Virus record (IMG/VR): IMGVR_UViG_3300044511_000044
Coordinates: 1 to 38,899 of that record
Origin: a virus
DNA length: 38,899 nucleotides
Direction: 5' to 3' (one strand)
The position numbers and the translations under genes are program-made. This document shows positions 1 to 8,753 of the stretch, piece by piece. How positions within the stretch are numbered: position 1 is the first letter of the stretch; each line of letters starts with the position of its first letter. Below the pieces are notes generated by a model. That model ran no database searches. It was not told the origin of the DNA and saw only the letters and a list, made by a program, of their open reading frames with translations.

Positions 1-1
1 C

Positions 2-3000
2 GGTTCCTTCTTGGGTGATTGCTGGGATGGCATCACTGGCTTCTTAGGAGGTATTGGTGATTGGTTCAGTGACGCGGCAGGGAGTGTTGGTGGTTGGATC
101 AGTGATGGTTTTGACGCTGTAACAGGATTCATCGGAGATGTAGCTGGCGGCATTGGTTCCTTCCTCGGCGATATGGCTAGCGGCATTGGCGACTTCTTCT
201 CCGATCCAATTGGCTCTATCGGCAGTGGCATTAGCAGTGTTGTTAGTGGTGCTGGCGAGGTCTTGGGCAATATCGGCAGTGGTGTTTCCGATGCGCTCTC
301 TTCGGTCGGCAATGCCATCGCTGAGTCTCCATTGAATCCGTTCAACTGGTTCCAAGAGGGTACACGCGAAATCACCGCAGGTGGTTTGGCTATGTTGCAC
401 CCCGGCGAAATGATTATCCCGGCCTCAGTCTGGGAACAGATTAAGGCAGTGGGTTCTGGTGCATTCGGCGGGGGTGGTGGAATCACAGATGCCTTTGGTA
501 GCATCTTCGGCAGTCTCGGCAGCATGTTCGGTGGAGGCGGTGGCTTCTTCGACTCGATTACAAGTGGCATTGGCGGCTTGTTCGGCATTACACCGGCACC
601 GGCACCGGCACCGACTGGTGGCTTGAGCGGAATGCTCAGTGACGCATGGGGTTGGTTGACTGGAGCCCCGCGTCAGACAGCAGAGCCAACCAATATGGGT
701 GCCTTCCAGAAGGGCGAAGCCGCTGAAGCAACACAACAGGGCTTCTGGAGCAAGATGTTCGGCGGTGGTCTACTCGGCGGTGTTGCCGACACTGTGGCAT
801 CCGCAGCAGGAGCCGTGGCTGGCGCAGTAACGGGCACAACAGGACAAGAACAACGCGACCGTGGTTTCTGGGGATCAATCATGGATTGGTTCACAGGGAC
901 CGCACAAGAGCAGCCAGTCTATGACGAATTGATTCCAGACTATGAGGACATGGCACTCGACACTGAAGACCTTGACCAAATCGAGGTTCATGATCCCATC
1001 TTAACCGACGTGCTGAAGAAGGCGTTTGGTCTGAAGACTGAGGACGACGTGCAGAATACGTCTGACGTGACGGCTAGCCTCGAAGGTGCGTTCGCGCAAG
1101 GCGAGGTCAAGGAAGCTCAGTACGACAGTTGGGACGGCGAACTTCGCCGCATGTTCGGCTGGTTCGATCAGACGAGAGAACCGAGAACTGCTTGGGACAC
1201 CATCTCAGATGTGATGTCTGGCAACTTCTCAAATCTATTCTCTGACCCAATCGGTGAGTTCACTACGCTTGGTAGCGGGATCTCATCCTTCTTCGAGAAC
1301 CCGTGGTCTGGCGCGGGCTTAAGCTCGTTGTTTAGCTGGGGTGATACGTTCTCAGACATGGGGACGCAAACTGATACTATGGTCGCCGCTGCGACCGATA
1401 CAGTTACAGCAACCACAGACAAAACAGTGCAAGCAATGGAACCTCTGGCCGAGGCTCCACAGGGTCTTGCCGTCTATGACAAAACAACAGCCGAGTTGCT
1501 CAAGCAATCTATGATTGGCCCGACGCGACAAAGAGAAGTCACTGGCACTATGCTCGGCGCTTTTGATTCTAAGGCCGGTCAGGAAGCGATGGTTTCGGCT
1601 GCCGATACAGACAACCGGCGCTGGGAGACAACTTTCAGCAGCATCGGGTCTAGTCTCGGAAGCTGGTTCGGTCCAATCGGCGAGAGCATCGGAGGATCGC
1701 TTGGTGGTCTCAGTGGTTCAATCTGGGATTCTGTAAGCAATTTCTTTAGTGGTGGTCGGCAGGAAGAGAAACGCCAAGAAAGGGGCGGTTCTTGGTGGGA
1801 CCGCGCCATTGGCAGCGTCACCAATTGGTTTGGAGGCGGTCGGCAAGAAAGACAAGAACGACAAGAACAACGCCAGCCAAGTTGGTTCGAGAGAATCACA
1901 AGCGGAATCAGCGACACTTTCAGGACTGTTGACCAGAGCCTTACAGGTGGCGCTGTTGGAGGCTTCTTCGAGAACGTGGGCAACATGTTCAGGTGGGCCG
2001 ACGACGTGACCACAGGTGGGGCTGTGGGCGACATGCTCAGTAGCGCCTATCAGGGTGTCACAGGTTGGCTTGGCGGCATCACTGGTGGACTCGGCATGGG
2101 TCTGTTCGCGCCGGATCAAGTGCAAGATGCTTCGATGATGGGCAACGCTGTTGCAGAAAAACAAATGACAGTTGCCCAACCTGAGTTCGTTGTGGCTAAG
2201 TTGGTTAATCCCGAGATGCTGCGTGCGACCCCCGGCCCGATGGACGCTGGTTTGTTCGCCCCAGACCAAATCACCGACGCCACGATGCTCGGCGGCGAAC
2301 AGCAGCAACGACTGTTGGAGGCCCAATACGGCGTGAGCGTGCAGGAGCTTGAACTTCTGCGCGCGGCCTTCGAGGGAGAAGGACCAGAAGAGATTGAACT
2401 GACAGGTCTGGACATGGGCCTCTTCGCCCCGGACCAGATCACCGACGCCACGATGTTGCTCGCACAGCAGCAACAGCAGATGCTCACGGCCCAGCAGACC
2501 GGCAACTTGGGTGAAACGGAGATGCTCACGGCGGCACTCGAAGGTGGCCCCGAGATGGGTGGCGTCGAGGGTGGCTTGAGCATGGGGTTGTTTGCCCCTG
2601 ATCAAATACAAGATGCGAATATCTTGACCGACAACATCGAGCAACAACTGTTGCAATCGAACTTCGCCATCGTGCGTCTGACTGACTTGGAGAGTTTGGG
2701 GCAGGCGGGCATTGGTGGCTCGAAAGCTATGGTTAGTCAGGCCGACACAGGTTTGTTCAACGCAGAGGAGAACATCGGCGAAGTCATGGGTCAATCCGTG
2801 ACGGATCTGATCAACAACCGACTAAATACAAGCAACCTCAATAACATCGTCAGCAGCGCGCTTGACACAAGACGGTCGAACGACCAATCACAGCAAATCT
2901 TTGCTGACCTTACAAGAGCCCTCGACTACGAGTTGTCTGGCTCTGAAGCAGCAGAAACTACTCAGGCAACTCAGTATACGCTTGGTGCCGACTTCGGTTC

Positions 3001-3472
3001 AACAGGGACCGTTGGTCCAAACAACTTGCTTGACTATGGCGATGAATTAAGAGGTCAAGTTAGCACCAACCCAATCGACTATGCCGATGAACTCCGTGGA
3101 GATGTCAGCACGCTTGGTGTAAGTCGAGCTAGTGTCGAACAGTCGCTCGAACAACAACGGGCTGGCAATATGACGGGCAGCACGATGATGCTTCCGAGCA
3201 TGGACTCCATCGCAGATTATCTGATGAGTGAACAAGCTCAGTCGTTGGACACAATGATCGAGTTGCTGACCGCGATTAAAGAAAATACAGACCAGAGTGG
3301 CGCATTCCTATCTAGCAGCATCGTCGGGGCCATCAGTGGCGGACTTCCGCCACCACAGAGGGTAGGCGTGAAGAACATTGCCCGTGACAACACCCGTGGC
3401 TATTGGGATCTCCAATTCGGCGACTCGGCTAATGGCGTGGTAACTACAGAAGGACGTGGAGGGTCCGCATGA
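2..3472 (+). CDS. Tape-measure-like tail protein, 5' partial
   Basis: The reading frame is open from base 2, so the gene starts before the window; the first in-frame TTG at 11 is probably not the true start. The visible 1150-odd residues are rich in Gly, Ser, Phe and Trp, with many short GxxGSxxxDxF-like segments. Residues about 120-145 contain AGGLAMLHPGEMIIP, which resembles the conserved GE-x-IIP segment near the C-terminus of many tape-measure proteins. Residues about 697-925 carry five copies of a roughly 55-residue repeat headed by GLFAPDQ. Tape-measure proteins set tail length and sit inside the tail tube. The position directly upstream of hub, spike and wedge genes fits that role. Identification is by motif and context; the long repeat-bearing extension beyond the GE-x-IIP segment is not typical. 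The stop overlaps the next start (ATGA). Confidence 0.72.
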   Translation, partial: GSFLGDCWDGITGFLGGIGDWFSDAAGSVGGWISDGFDAVTGFIGDVAGGIGSFLGDMASGIGDFFSDPIGSIGSGISSVVSGAGEVLGNIGSGVSDALSSVGNAIAESPLNPFNWFQEGTREITAGGLAMLHPGEMIIPASVWEQIKAVGSGAFGGGGGITDAFGSIFGSLGSMFGGGGGFFDSITSGIGGLFGITPAPAPAPTGGLSGMLSDAWGWLTGAPRQTAEPTNMGAFQKGEAAEATQQGFWSKMFGGGLLGGVADTVASAAGAVAGAVTGTTGQEQRDRGFWGSIMDWFTGTAQEQPVYDELIPDYEDMALDTEDLDQIEVHDPILTDVLKKAFGLKTEDDVQNTSDVTASLEGAFAQGEVKEAQYDSWDGELRRMFGWFDQTREPRTAWDTISDVMSGNFSNLFSDPIGEFTTLGSGISSFFENPWSGAGLSSLFSWGDTFSDMGTQTDTMVAAATDTVTATTDKTVQAMEPLAEAPQGLAVYDKTTAELLKQSMIGPTRQREVTGTMLGAFDSKAGQEAMVSAADTDNRRWETTFSSIGSSLGSWFGPIGESIGGSLGGLSGSIWDSVSNFFSGGRQEEKRQERGGSWWDRAIGSVTNWFGGGRQERQERQEQRQPSWFERITSGISDTFRTVDQSLTGGAVGGFFENVGNMFRWADDVTTGGAVGDMLSSAYQGVTGWLGGITGGLGMGLFAPDQVQDASMMGNAVAEKQMTVAQPEFVVAKLVNPEMLRATPGPMDAGLFAPDQITDATMLGGEQQQRLLEAQYGVSVQELELLRAAFEGEGPEEIELTGLDMGLFAPDQITDATMLLAQQQQQMLTAQQTGNLGETEMLTAALEGGPEMGGVEGGLSMGLFAPDQIQDANILTDNIEQQLLQSNFAIVRLTDLESLGQAGIGGSKAMVSQADTGLFNAEENIGEVMGQSVTDLINNRLNTSNLNNIVSSALDTRRSNDQSQQIFADLTRALDYELSGSEAAETTQATQYTLGADFGSTGTVGPNNLLDYGDELRGQVSTNPIDYADELRGDVSTLGVSRASVEQSLEQQRAGNMTGSTMMLPSMDSIADYLMSEQAQSLDTMIELLTAIKENTDQSGAFLSSSIVGAISGGLPPPQRVGVKNIARDNTRGYWDLQFGDSANGVVTTEGRGGSA
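2099..2800 (+). repeat. Five-copy, ~55-codon coding repeat (GLFAPDQ repeat)
   Basis: Within the tape-measure-like gene the peptide GLFAPDQ begins at residues 697, 747, 803 and 859 (bases 2099, 2249, 2417 and 2585). A decayed copy reading GLFNAEE begins at residue 914 (base 2750). Spacing is 50, 56, 56 and 55 residues. After the header each unit has a D-A-[TSN]-[MI] step, then a Gln-rich stretch and a hydrophobic helix-like stretch. Copies 2 and 3 are closest in DNA sequence. The even spacing and graded divergence point to tandem duplication followed by drift. Confidence 0.85.
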
Positions 3473-4017
3473 AAGCTACTACGAATGGCAGGCTAAATAA
3501 CGTACCTGATTGTTTCATCACGATCCCACAGGCTAGCAGTACCCATACTATTCAAATGCGGTCGCTGCCCGAGATCGGCGATAGTAAGCAGGCAACGTAC
3601 AACCAAGAGAATATCATCGGGCGTTCGTTCCCGATCTACACCTATTCTCACTCGGGCGACCGCTCAATTACGATGCAGGTCCACTTCTTCATTATTGAAG
3701 AACAGGACGCCGAGCGTAACCTTCAAGATCTAAGGGCAATCCAGAGCGCAGTTTATCCCAGACCGGGAGCAGACGGCGCGCCGTACATGCCACCAGTCAT
3801 TTGCCAGCTAAGATGTGGCGCATTATTGGCTAAGCAAGAAGTAGTTTGCGCCGTTCTACAGTCTTATAGTGTTAAGTTTCCCACCGAAGTCGCATGGTAC
3901 GAGGGAGGAGCGGGCAACTACTGTCCCTATCGGTTCGATGTGGATACGCAATGGCTGACCGTGTATACGTCTAGCGCCTTGCCATACCAAGATCGAATCT
4001 TCCAAATGGGGGTTTAA
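3469..4017 (+). CDS. Small tail/baseplate protein, putative
   Basis: A 182-residue protein whose ATG overlaps the stop of the tape-measure gene (ATGA). No signal peptide or membrane segment is visible. The middle contains SQ-free mixed strands followed by AVYPRPGADGAPYMPP, and the end has a Phe/Asp/Tyr-rich strand pattern (VKFPTEVAWYE, then FDVDTQWLTVY). I know this general pattern from small structural proteins placed between the tape measure and the hub in large contractile phages, where they help join the tail tube to the baseplate. That assignment is by position and by general pattern, not by a diagnostic motif. It could equally be a wedge component. Confidence 0.5.
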   Translation: MKATTNGRLNNVPDCFITIPQASSTHTIQMRSLPEIGDSKQATYNQENIIGRSFPIYTYSHSGDRSITMQVHFFIIEEQDAERNLQDLRAIQSAVYPRPGADGAPYMPPVICQLRCGALLAKQEVVCAVLQSYSVKFPTEVAWYEGGAGNYCPYRFDVDTQWLTVYTSSALPYQDRIFQMGV

Positions 4018-4018
4018 C

Positions 4019-4342
4019 ATGACTGTACCAGTATTCTATACACAAATCCCCACCAACAAGGTGATGACGCCGAGCAGTCGGTACAAGAAGCAGAACATCA
4101 TCTACTATGGGGAACAAAAGTTTATGACCTTCGACACGTACTTCAGAATCAACTACGTGCAGAAAGGAAATGAAAGAGTGATGGTCATCACGAAAGGCGT
4201 GGAGTATCGGCCAGACCTCGTGTCAAATGAGTTCTATGGCTTCCCCGATAACTGGTGGAAGATACTCGAAGCCAACAAGATGATGGACATCTGGGAATTT
4301 AAGACCGGCAAGACCATCATCCTCCCATCACTCACTTTGTAA
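4019..4342 (+). CDS. gp53/LysM-like baseplate protein
   Basis: A 107-residue protein that starts one base after the previous stop. The C-terminal half reads YRPDLVSNEFYGFPDNWWKI, followed by LEANKMMDIWEFKTGKTIIL. This resembles the segment shared by T4 gp53-type wedge proteins and LysM-like tail proteins (an aromatic xxWWxILxxNxhxD, then GxxIxIP). Proteins of this type bind near the hub-wedge interface, and this gene sits just before the hub gene, as expected. The stop is followed by a strong AAGGAGG ribosome site for the next gene. The exact family (gp53 or LysM/gpX) cannot be settled by eye. Confidence 0.65.
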   Translation: MTVPVFYTQIPTNKVMTPSSRYKKQNIIYYGEQKFMTFDTYFRINYVQKGNERVMVITKGVEYRPDLVSNEFYGFPDNWWKILEANKMMDIWEFKTGKTIILPSLTL

Positions 4343-4351
4343 GGAGGAAAT

Positions 4352-5986
4352 ATGCCAATAGCAGAACCGTCTACAGGCCCGACAGGGGTTCCTTGTGACC
4401 CGCAGAAAGTGCCGGGTGGCGAGCATGATCTTGAGGGGTGTCTGGCAAGTCCTTACGGAACTGGTGGTTGTGAATTAAGACTACCAGAAGAGGGACACAC
4501 ACTTGCCCCGTGGGTCGCCATTACCTTTGAAGGTAGTGGTTCGGTCATCACGGTCGGCAACCAATCATCCTCCGCAACCGATCCGCAGCACGTCGCTTGC
4601 ATCAAGAGTTTCGAGTTCGGATACTCTGACGGCCTCACGATGCGTTGCACTATTCACGACGAACAGGGCGGAAGCTTCGTTCAGTTCATGCACAACTTGT
4701 TGAAAGACTGGATTTGTATGCAGAACGGTGCCCCGGCTGCTGTAAGAATGAAGGTTCAGTTCGGCTGGGCTAAGGGAAGTTGCGGGGCTGCGATCCCAAC
4801 TGCGATGTTCCGTTGCTACTATTGCCTGAGTGACGCAGTGGAGACCAACTTCAACGAAGGTAAGTTCTCGTTTGAGATCACCGGCAAGGATCTATGTCAC
4901 CGTATGTTCGAGGGTGGCACGAACTTGATCTATGGCGGCGAAGGCCAGAACGCTATCCCGATCACAGATGCCATCCGAAGGTTCATGACTGTGGATTGCC
5001 CGCCCACTGTGGGGAACGTAAAGTTCTGTCGCATGGAAGGAGGTCACTGTGTTGATTGTCCGTTCAAATACTGTGGCACCATCTCGTCCTCGAACCGTAA
5101 CGGCTCAGGTGGCGGTGAATGTGATCCATTGAAGGGACCAAAGGGCAAGTGGATCGCCAACGGGCAGGATAAGCTAAGAGTTGTGATGCGCTGGCTGGAA
5201 GGCCACGTCACCGATAGAGATAAGGGCTGGATTCCACAGTACAACAGTGAGGTTCCTAACGGAGAGTTGATTTTTTGGGAGGATTCGAAGCCGAGAGAAC
5301 CACAAGGCGACGGTTATTGGGATGCCAACTGTATTGGCATCTACATCGTTAATGGCGGTCATAAAAGTCCGGTCATTGAGTTCAATCCTAAGATTCGATG
5401 GGACTTTGCCAGACTGACAAGTGCTGGTGGTAACTTGGGTGATGCAAGGCCGAACGCCTTGAACACACCCGGTTCGACTCAGCCCGGTTATACGATCCCC
5501 AACCTCGACGCACCAGCCCAGCCATGCGCCGGTCAGAACACACAGACAACGAATACTGAGACCCAACGTGACAACCACGGGGCAAATGCCCAACAAGTTC
5601 AACAGGAAGGAAACAATGCGGCATTTCGTGGTCTGAAGATCTTGACCGACAACATCGAAGCTGACTTAGTGATCGTAGGCGACCCGACTATCTTGCCGCC
5701 TTCAGAGGCGATGTGGGCTAAGAATGTGACGGTCATCCTAGTGAACCCATACTACATCCGTCACGATGAAATGTCAGATACGGGACTAGAATGGTTGTCC
5801 AAGCCGGTCTGCAATGAGGTTCTCAGCAGCAAAGCTTGGATCTGTAAGTCCATTCAACACAGAATTGAAGCAGGAAAGTACACGACTACGGTTGGCGTGT
5901 TCTTGACAACCCCCGGCGCTGATACGCCACCCAACACGCCAATTGGCGCTTGGACGGAAGGTTGGAGACCGACCAATCCATGTTAA
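4352..5986 (+). CDS. Baseplate hub protein (gp27/gpD-like), cysteine-rich
   Basis: A 544-residue protein with start ATG 9 bases after an AAGGAGG site. The N-terminal third has strands typical of hub proteins: LAPWVAITFEG, then SFEFGYSDGLTMRCTIHDEQ, then FSFEITGKDLCHRMFEGGTN. Family members form a trimeric ring that joins the tail tube to the spike. The order tape measure, small baseplate proteins, hub, spike, gp25, gp6 supports this. The protein contains about 25 cysteines, including the cluster CRMEGGHCVDCPFKYC near residues 226-241, which looks like a metal-binding knuckle or a disulfide knot and is not usual for hubs. Residues 365-425 are a Pro/Asn/Gln/Thr-rich linker, followed by a C-terminal domain that I do not recognise. 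In-frame ILTDNIE at residue 430 is shared, at DNA level, with the tape-measure gene. Confidence 0.68.
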   Translation: MPIAEPSTGPTGVPCDPQKVPGGEHDLEGCLASPYGTGGCELRLPEEGHTLAPWVAITFEGSGSVITVGNQSSSATDPQHVACIKSFEFGYSDGLTMRCTIHDEQGGSFVQFMHNLLKDWICMQNGAPAAVRMKVQFGWAKGSCGAAIPTAMFRCYYCLSDAVETNFNEGKFSFEITGKDLCHRMFEGGTNLIYGGEGQNAIPITDAIRRFMTVDCPPTVGNVKFCRMEGGHCVDCPFKYCGTISSSNRNGSGGGECDPLKGPKGKWIANGQDKLRVVMRWLEGHVTDRDKGWIPQYNSEVPNGELIFWEDSKPREPQGDGYWDANCIGIYIVNGGHKSPVIEFNPKIRWDFARLTSAGGNLGDARPNALNTPGSTQPGYTIPNLDAPAQPCAGQNTQTTNTETQRDNHGANAQQVQQEGNNAAFRGLKILTDNIEADLVIVGDPTILPPSEAMWAKNVTVILVNPYYIRHDEMSDTGLEWLSKPVCNEVLSSKAWICKSIQHRIEAGKYTTTVGVFLTTPGADTPPNTPIGAWTEGWRPTNPC

Positions 5987-5998
5987 GAAGGAGAAGAC

Positions 5999-8323
5999 AT
6001 GCCGCAAGGAGCACCAACACCTAATTTCGGGGATATGGCCCCGGATAAGGTATTGCCGAATATCCATGAAAGACTGCACCAACTAGAGGAAATTGTCACT
6101 GCTATTGGCTATGACGCGAAGGCATCCAAGAAGCGTCGTTTCCCCTCGAAGCGTCAGGAATCCGTACTGCACAGTCTCACCCGAGCCTTGTGTGTTGAAA
6201 CCATTGATCCGTGGAAGGAAAACCGGGTGCGATTCTATCACCCACTCCTTCACGACCCAGACACCAAGCTTCTTAGCTTGCCGTTCGCGCAACCGGTGTC
6301 CACTATGGGTGGCTTTGATGACAGCGGCCTCAATTGGGTTCCACCAGCCGGATGCTCCCTGATGCTATTCTTCGAGGGCGGCAGCCGTGATGCTCCGTTC
6401 TATATCGGCACGACATGGCACCGCGACCGTGGACCGGCAGGACAACAACTCAACACTATCTTCATCAGCCGTGAGTGGAATGCAGTGTACGCTCCTCATC
6501 GGGCTGGCAACTTCCTGCACGGCCCCGATGACGGTTCACAGTGCTTGCCGCCGTGGAACACCGAGAGTTATAACGCTGGCGACATCACTCAGACCAAACA
6601 ATTCACCGAAGACCCACTTGAACAGAAGCGGATCACCTACCCGAACATCTACGGTTTCAAGACGCCAGAAAAGCACATGCTTAAGATGGTGGACGGCGAT
6701 GCCAAATGCAACCGCCGCTGGAAGCGAATGGAGTTGATGTCGGGTTGCGGCAACTGGATGATCTTCAAGGACGATCACCTGCACTATGGAGGTCATTGGG
6801 CTCACCCGGACTGCCCACCAGAGAATCCTCTGGGCAGTAGCAAAAACACCGATGCTACAAACATCTGCGCCGAGACACAGGCTGAACTTCCCTACTTCTC
6901 CGACATCCACGGGAAACCGATTGAGAAGCAAAGTATGTGCGAGCCGAACTGTGAAGGCAGCAGTCCGGTGCAGTGTTCGTTGATTATGTCGGGGCACTCC
7001 AGCACCCCCTGCGATCCCGAGACGAAGTATTGCAAGACAAACAAGGGAGCCAACAGGTTCTTCAAGCAAAGAAACGAGTGCCGACCGTACCGTGGTCCGG
7101 GCACTCCGCAGAACAACCACTGTGACCTACCGCAGTCCGGTATCCAATTTCTGTCAATCTCTGGACATACGTGGGTCATGGATGATTCTGTCGAAGAGCC
7201 TCGCGGCAAGCCCGAATGGGAACGGTCGAAGCAAGACTTTGACTTCGGCTGCAACGACAAGTTCTTAGGTCGGATGTACATCAAGTCCACCACAGGACAT
7301 TCGTTGATGTTCAGTGATGTAGAAGAAGATACTGCCCTTCGCGGGCCTGACAACTTTATTCGTTTGCGCACGGCCACTGGCAACCGGATTGAGATGAACG
7401 ATCACACGGTCGGCGACAAAGATACACCGTGTCCGCCGAACTATGCCGGTGAGAAGCGTGGCATCACTATGCAAAGCACCAGCAATCACGTCATCAGGAT
7501 GATCGACCACATGAACTTGCAGTGCTCGCCGAAACGTAAGGAGGGTGGCATCCCGAAGCCGAAGGCTACAAAGGCATTCATTCAGATTCGATCTGGCTAT
7601 GGTTTGGAGATGCGTTACAACGATGACTTCTCTCAAGAACTCACCCAGCGTCAGTTCATCCAAATCTTACACCCGCAGTGCGTAAACCCGGACACGGACC
7701 CATACTGCAACGCCTGTGAATCTGCGGAATGCCGTGGACCTCACGTTTTAAGATTCCACGGTCGCCCGAAGGGTCAGCCCGGCATTGTAATGCTTCGCGC
7801 CGGTGGGCATCACCTGCGTCAAACTTATGACATGGACATCGTAATCGTGGGCGACAAGGAGAAGAATCCTTCGGATAAGTTCACCTATGTATCGAGGAAA
7901 CATATTCGGGCCGTAGAAGACATTGATTTCCGGTATTCTGGAGAACTACATATCTTCTTCGCGGAGAAGCAGATTTTGCTGATGGCGGGGCGGGACTGTC
8001 CGCCGCCTCCGGGCAAGAAGTGTTGGGGGCCGTGCCTCTATCCTGTAATCATTGGACGTTGCCCTGTATTTTGTCCACTTACAGGCATTCTCCACTGGAC
8101 GGAGAACGCTATGAGCGAACGTGTCTTCGCATCTGGCTGGCGTGCGCCACCGTGCCCGCCGAAGCCGGGTCCGAGCGGTAAATGCACGGAAGACGAGCCG
8201 CCACCAAATGACGTGGACTTGGACTGGTCTGACGACGATCAGGCTGGAAACCAGAACTTCGGTCGGCAGACTCAGCAATCGTCAAGTAGCTCTGATCCTA
8301 ACGCATCGTCTCAAGGAGATTAA
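5999..8323 (+). CDS. Baseplate central spike protein (gp5/VgrG-like OB fold), cysteine-rich
   Basis: A 774-residue protein behind an AAGGAGAAG site. Residues about 75-145 have the OB-fold pattern of gp5/VgrG/gpV spike proteins: VRFYHPLLHDPDT, then LPFAQPVS, GLNWVPPAGCSLMLFFEGG and APFYIGTTWHRDRG. That domain sits under the hub, and the C-terminal part normally forms the membrane-piercing needle. Here the remainder is long and strand-rich, with repeated short turns such as SGHTWVMDDS, TGHSLMFSD and TGNRIEMNDHT, consistent with a beta-helix of related rungs. It carries roughly 30 cysteines, many paired (CEPNCEGSSPVQC, CDPETKYC, CNACESAEC, and CPPPPGKKCWGPC). No lysozyme domain is visible. The C-terminus is a Ser/Gln/Asp-rich tail. 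Confidence 0.72.
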   Translation: MPQGAPTPNFGDMAPDKVLPNIHERLHQLEEIVTAIGYDAKASKKRRFPSKRQESVLHSLTRALCVETIDPWKENRVRFYHPLLHDPDTKLLSLPFAQPVSTMGGFDDSGLNWVPPAGCSLMLFFEGGSRDAPFYIGTTWHRDRGPAGQQLNTIFISREWNAVYAPHRAGNFLHGPDDGSQCLPPWNTESYNAGDITQTKQFTEDPLEQKRITYPNIYGFKTPEKHMLKMVDGDAKCNRRWKRMELMSGCGNWMIFKDDHLHYGGHWAHPDCPPENPLGSSKNTDATNICAETQAELPYFSDIHGKPIEKQSMCEPNCEGSSPVQCSLIMSGHSSTPCDPETKYCKTNKGANRFFKQRNECRPYRGPGTPQNNHCDLPQSGIQFLSISGHTWVMDDSVEEPRGKPEWERSKQDFDFGCNDKFLGRMYIKSTTGHSLMFSDVEEDTALRGPDNFIRLRTATGNRIEMNDHTVGDKDTPCPPNYAGEKRGITMQSTSNHVIRMIDHMNLQCSPKRKEGGIPKPKATKAFIQIRSGYGLEMRYNDDFSQELTQRQFIQILHPQCVNPDTDPYCNACESAECRGPHVLRFHGRPKGQPGIVMLRAGGHHLRQTYDMDIVIVGDKEKNPSDKFTYVSRKHIRAVEDIDFRYSGELHIFFAEKQILLMAGRDCPPPPGKKCWGPCLYPVIIGRCPVFCPLTGILHWTENAMSERVFASGWRAPPCPPKPGPSGKCTEDEPPPNDVDLDWSDDDQAGNQNFGRQTQQSSSSSDPNASSQGD

Positions 8324-8326
8324 CGT

Positions 8327-8752
8327 ATGGCTAAGAAGAAGTTTCTAGGGTGCCAGTACCCAATCATTAAGACATCACACGGTCTTCTGGCTCAGAAGAG
8401 CGGCGTGGATCAGATCAAGGCAGATCTACTACAACTCCTCCTAACTAATCCGGGGGAACGGGTGATGCTGCCGATGTATGGCACGCCCCTTCGGAAGCTT
8501 TTCTTCGAGCCAAACGATCCAACCTTGACGTTCCGAGCGGAACAAATGATTGCCAACGCTATCTTAAATTGGGAGCCCCGCATCGTGATTACTCAGATCA
8601 AGGTGACGAACAGCTTCGACAAAAACGACTTACATCCAGATGACACTAAGGAGGAGTTGGACACCATCTTGGGTATCAAGATTCAGTTTGTCGATCCCCA
8701 GAACATCAGTGAAGTAGAGCAGTTGGAGATCCAACTGCCAATTGGAGATTGA
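8327..8752 (+). CDS. Baseplate wedge protein, GPW/gp25 family
   Basis: A 141-residue protein, the usual size for T4 gp25 and P2 gpW. The core GVDQIKADLLQLLLTNPGER, followed by VMLPMYGTPLRKLFFEP, and then a helix and strand ending EPRIVITQIKV match the family's conserved layout (an I-xx-xxxLLxTxxGERxhxPxfG signature). These proteins nucleate wedge assembly and sheath attachment. The ribosome site AAGGAG lies just upstream, partly inside the end of the spike gene. The stop is followed after one base by the ATG of the gp6-like gene. Confidence 0.9.
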   Translation: MAKKKFLGCQYPIIKTSHGLLAQKSGVDQIKADLLQLLLTNPGERVMLPMYGTPLRKLFFEPNDPTLTFRAEQMIANAILNWEPRIVITQIKVTNSFDKNDLHPDDTKEELDTILGIKIQFVDPQNISEVEQLEIQLPIGD

Positions 8753-8753
8753 T

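Noticed and set aside
592-612. CACCGG microrepeat near base 600 as a functional repeat
   Set aside because: It is a short Pro-Ala linker codon run; nothing else marks it.
1718-2794. A 358-codon minus-strand open frame opposite the tape-measure repeats
   Set aside because: It is antisense to a clear repeat-bearing protein. Its composition (many His, Cys, Gln and Leu) mirrors the Gly/Ala/Glu codons on the other strand, and there is no ribosome site.
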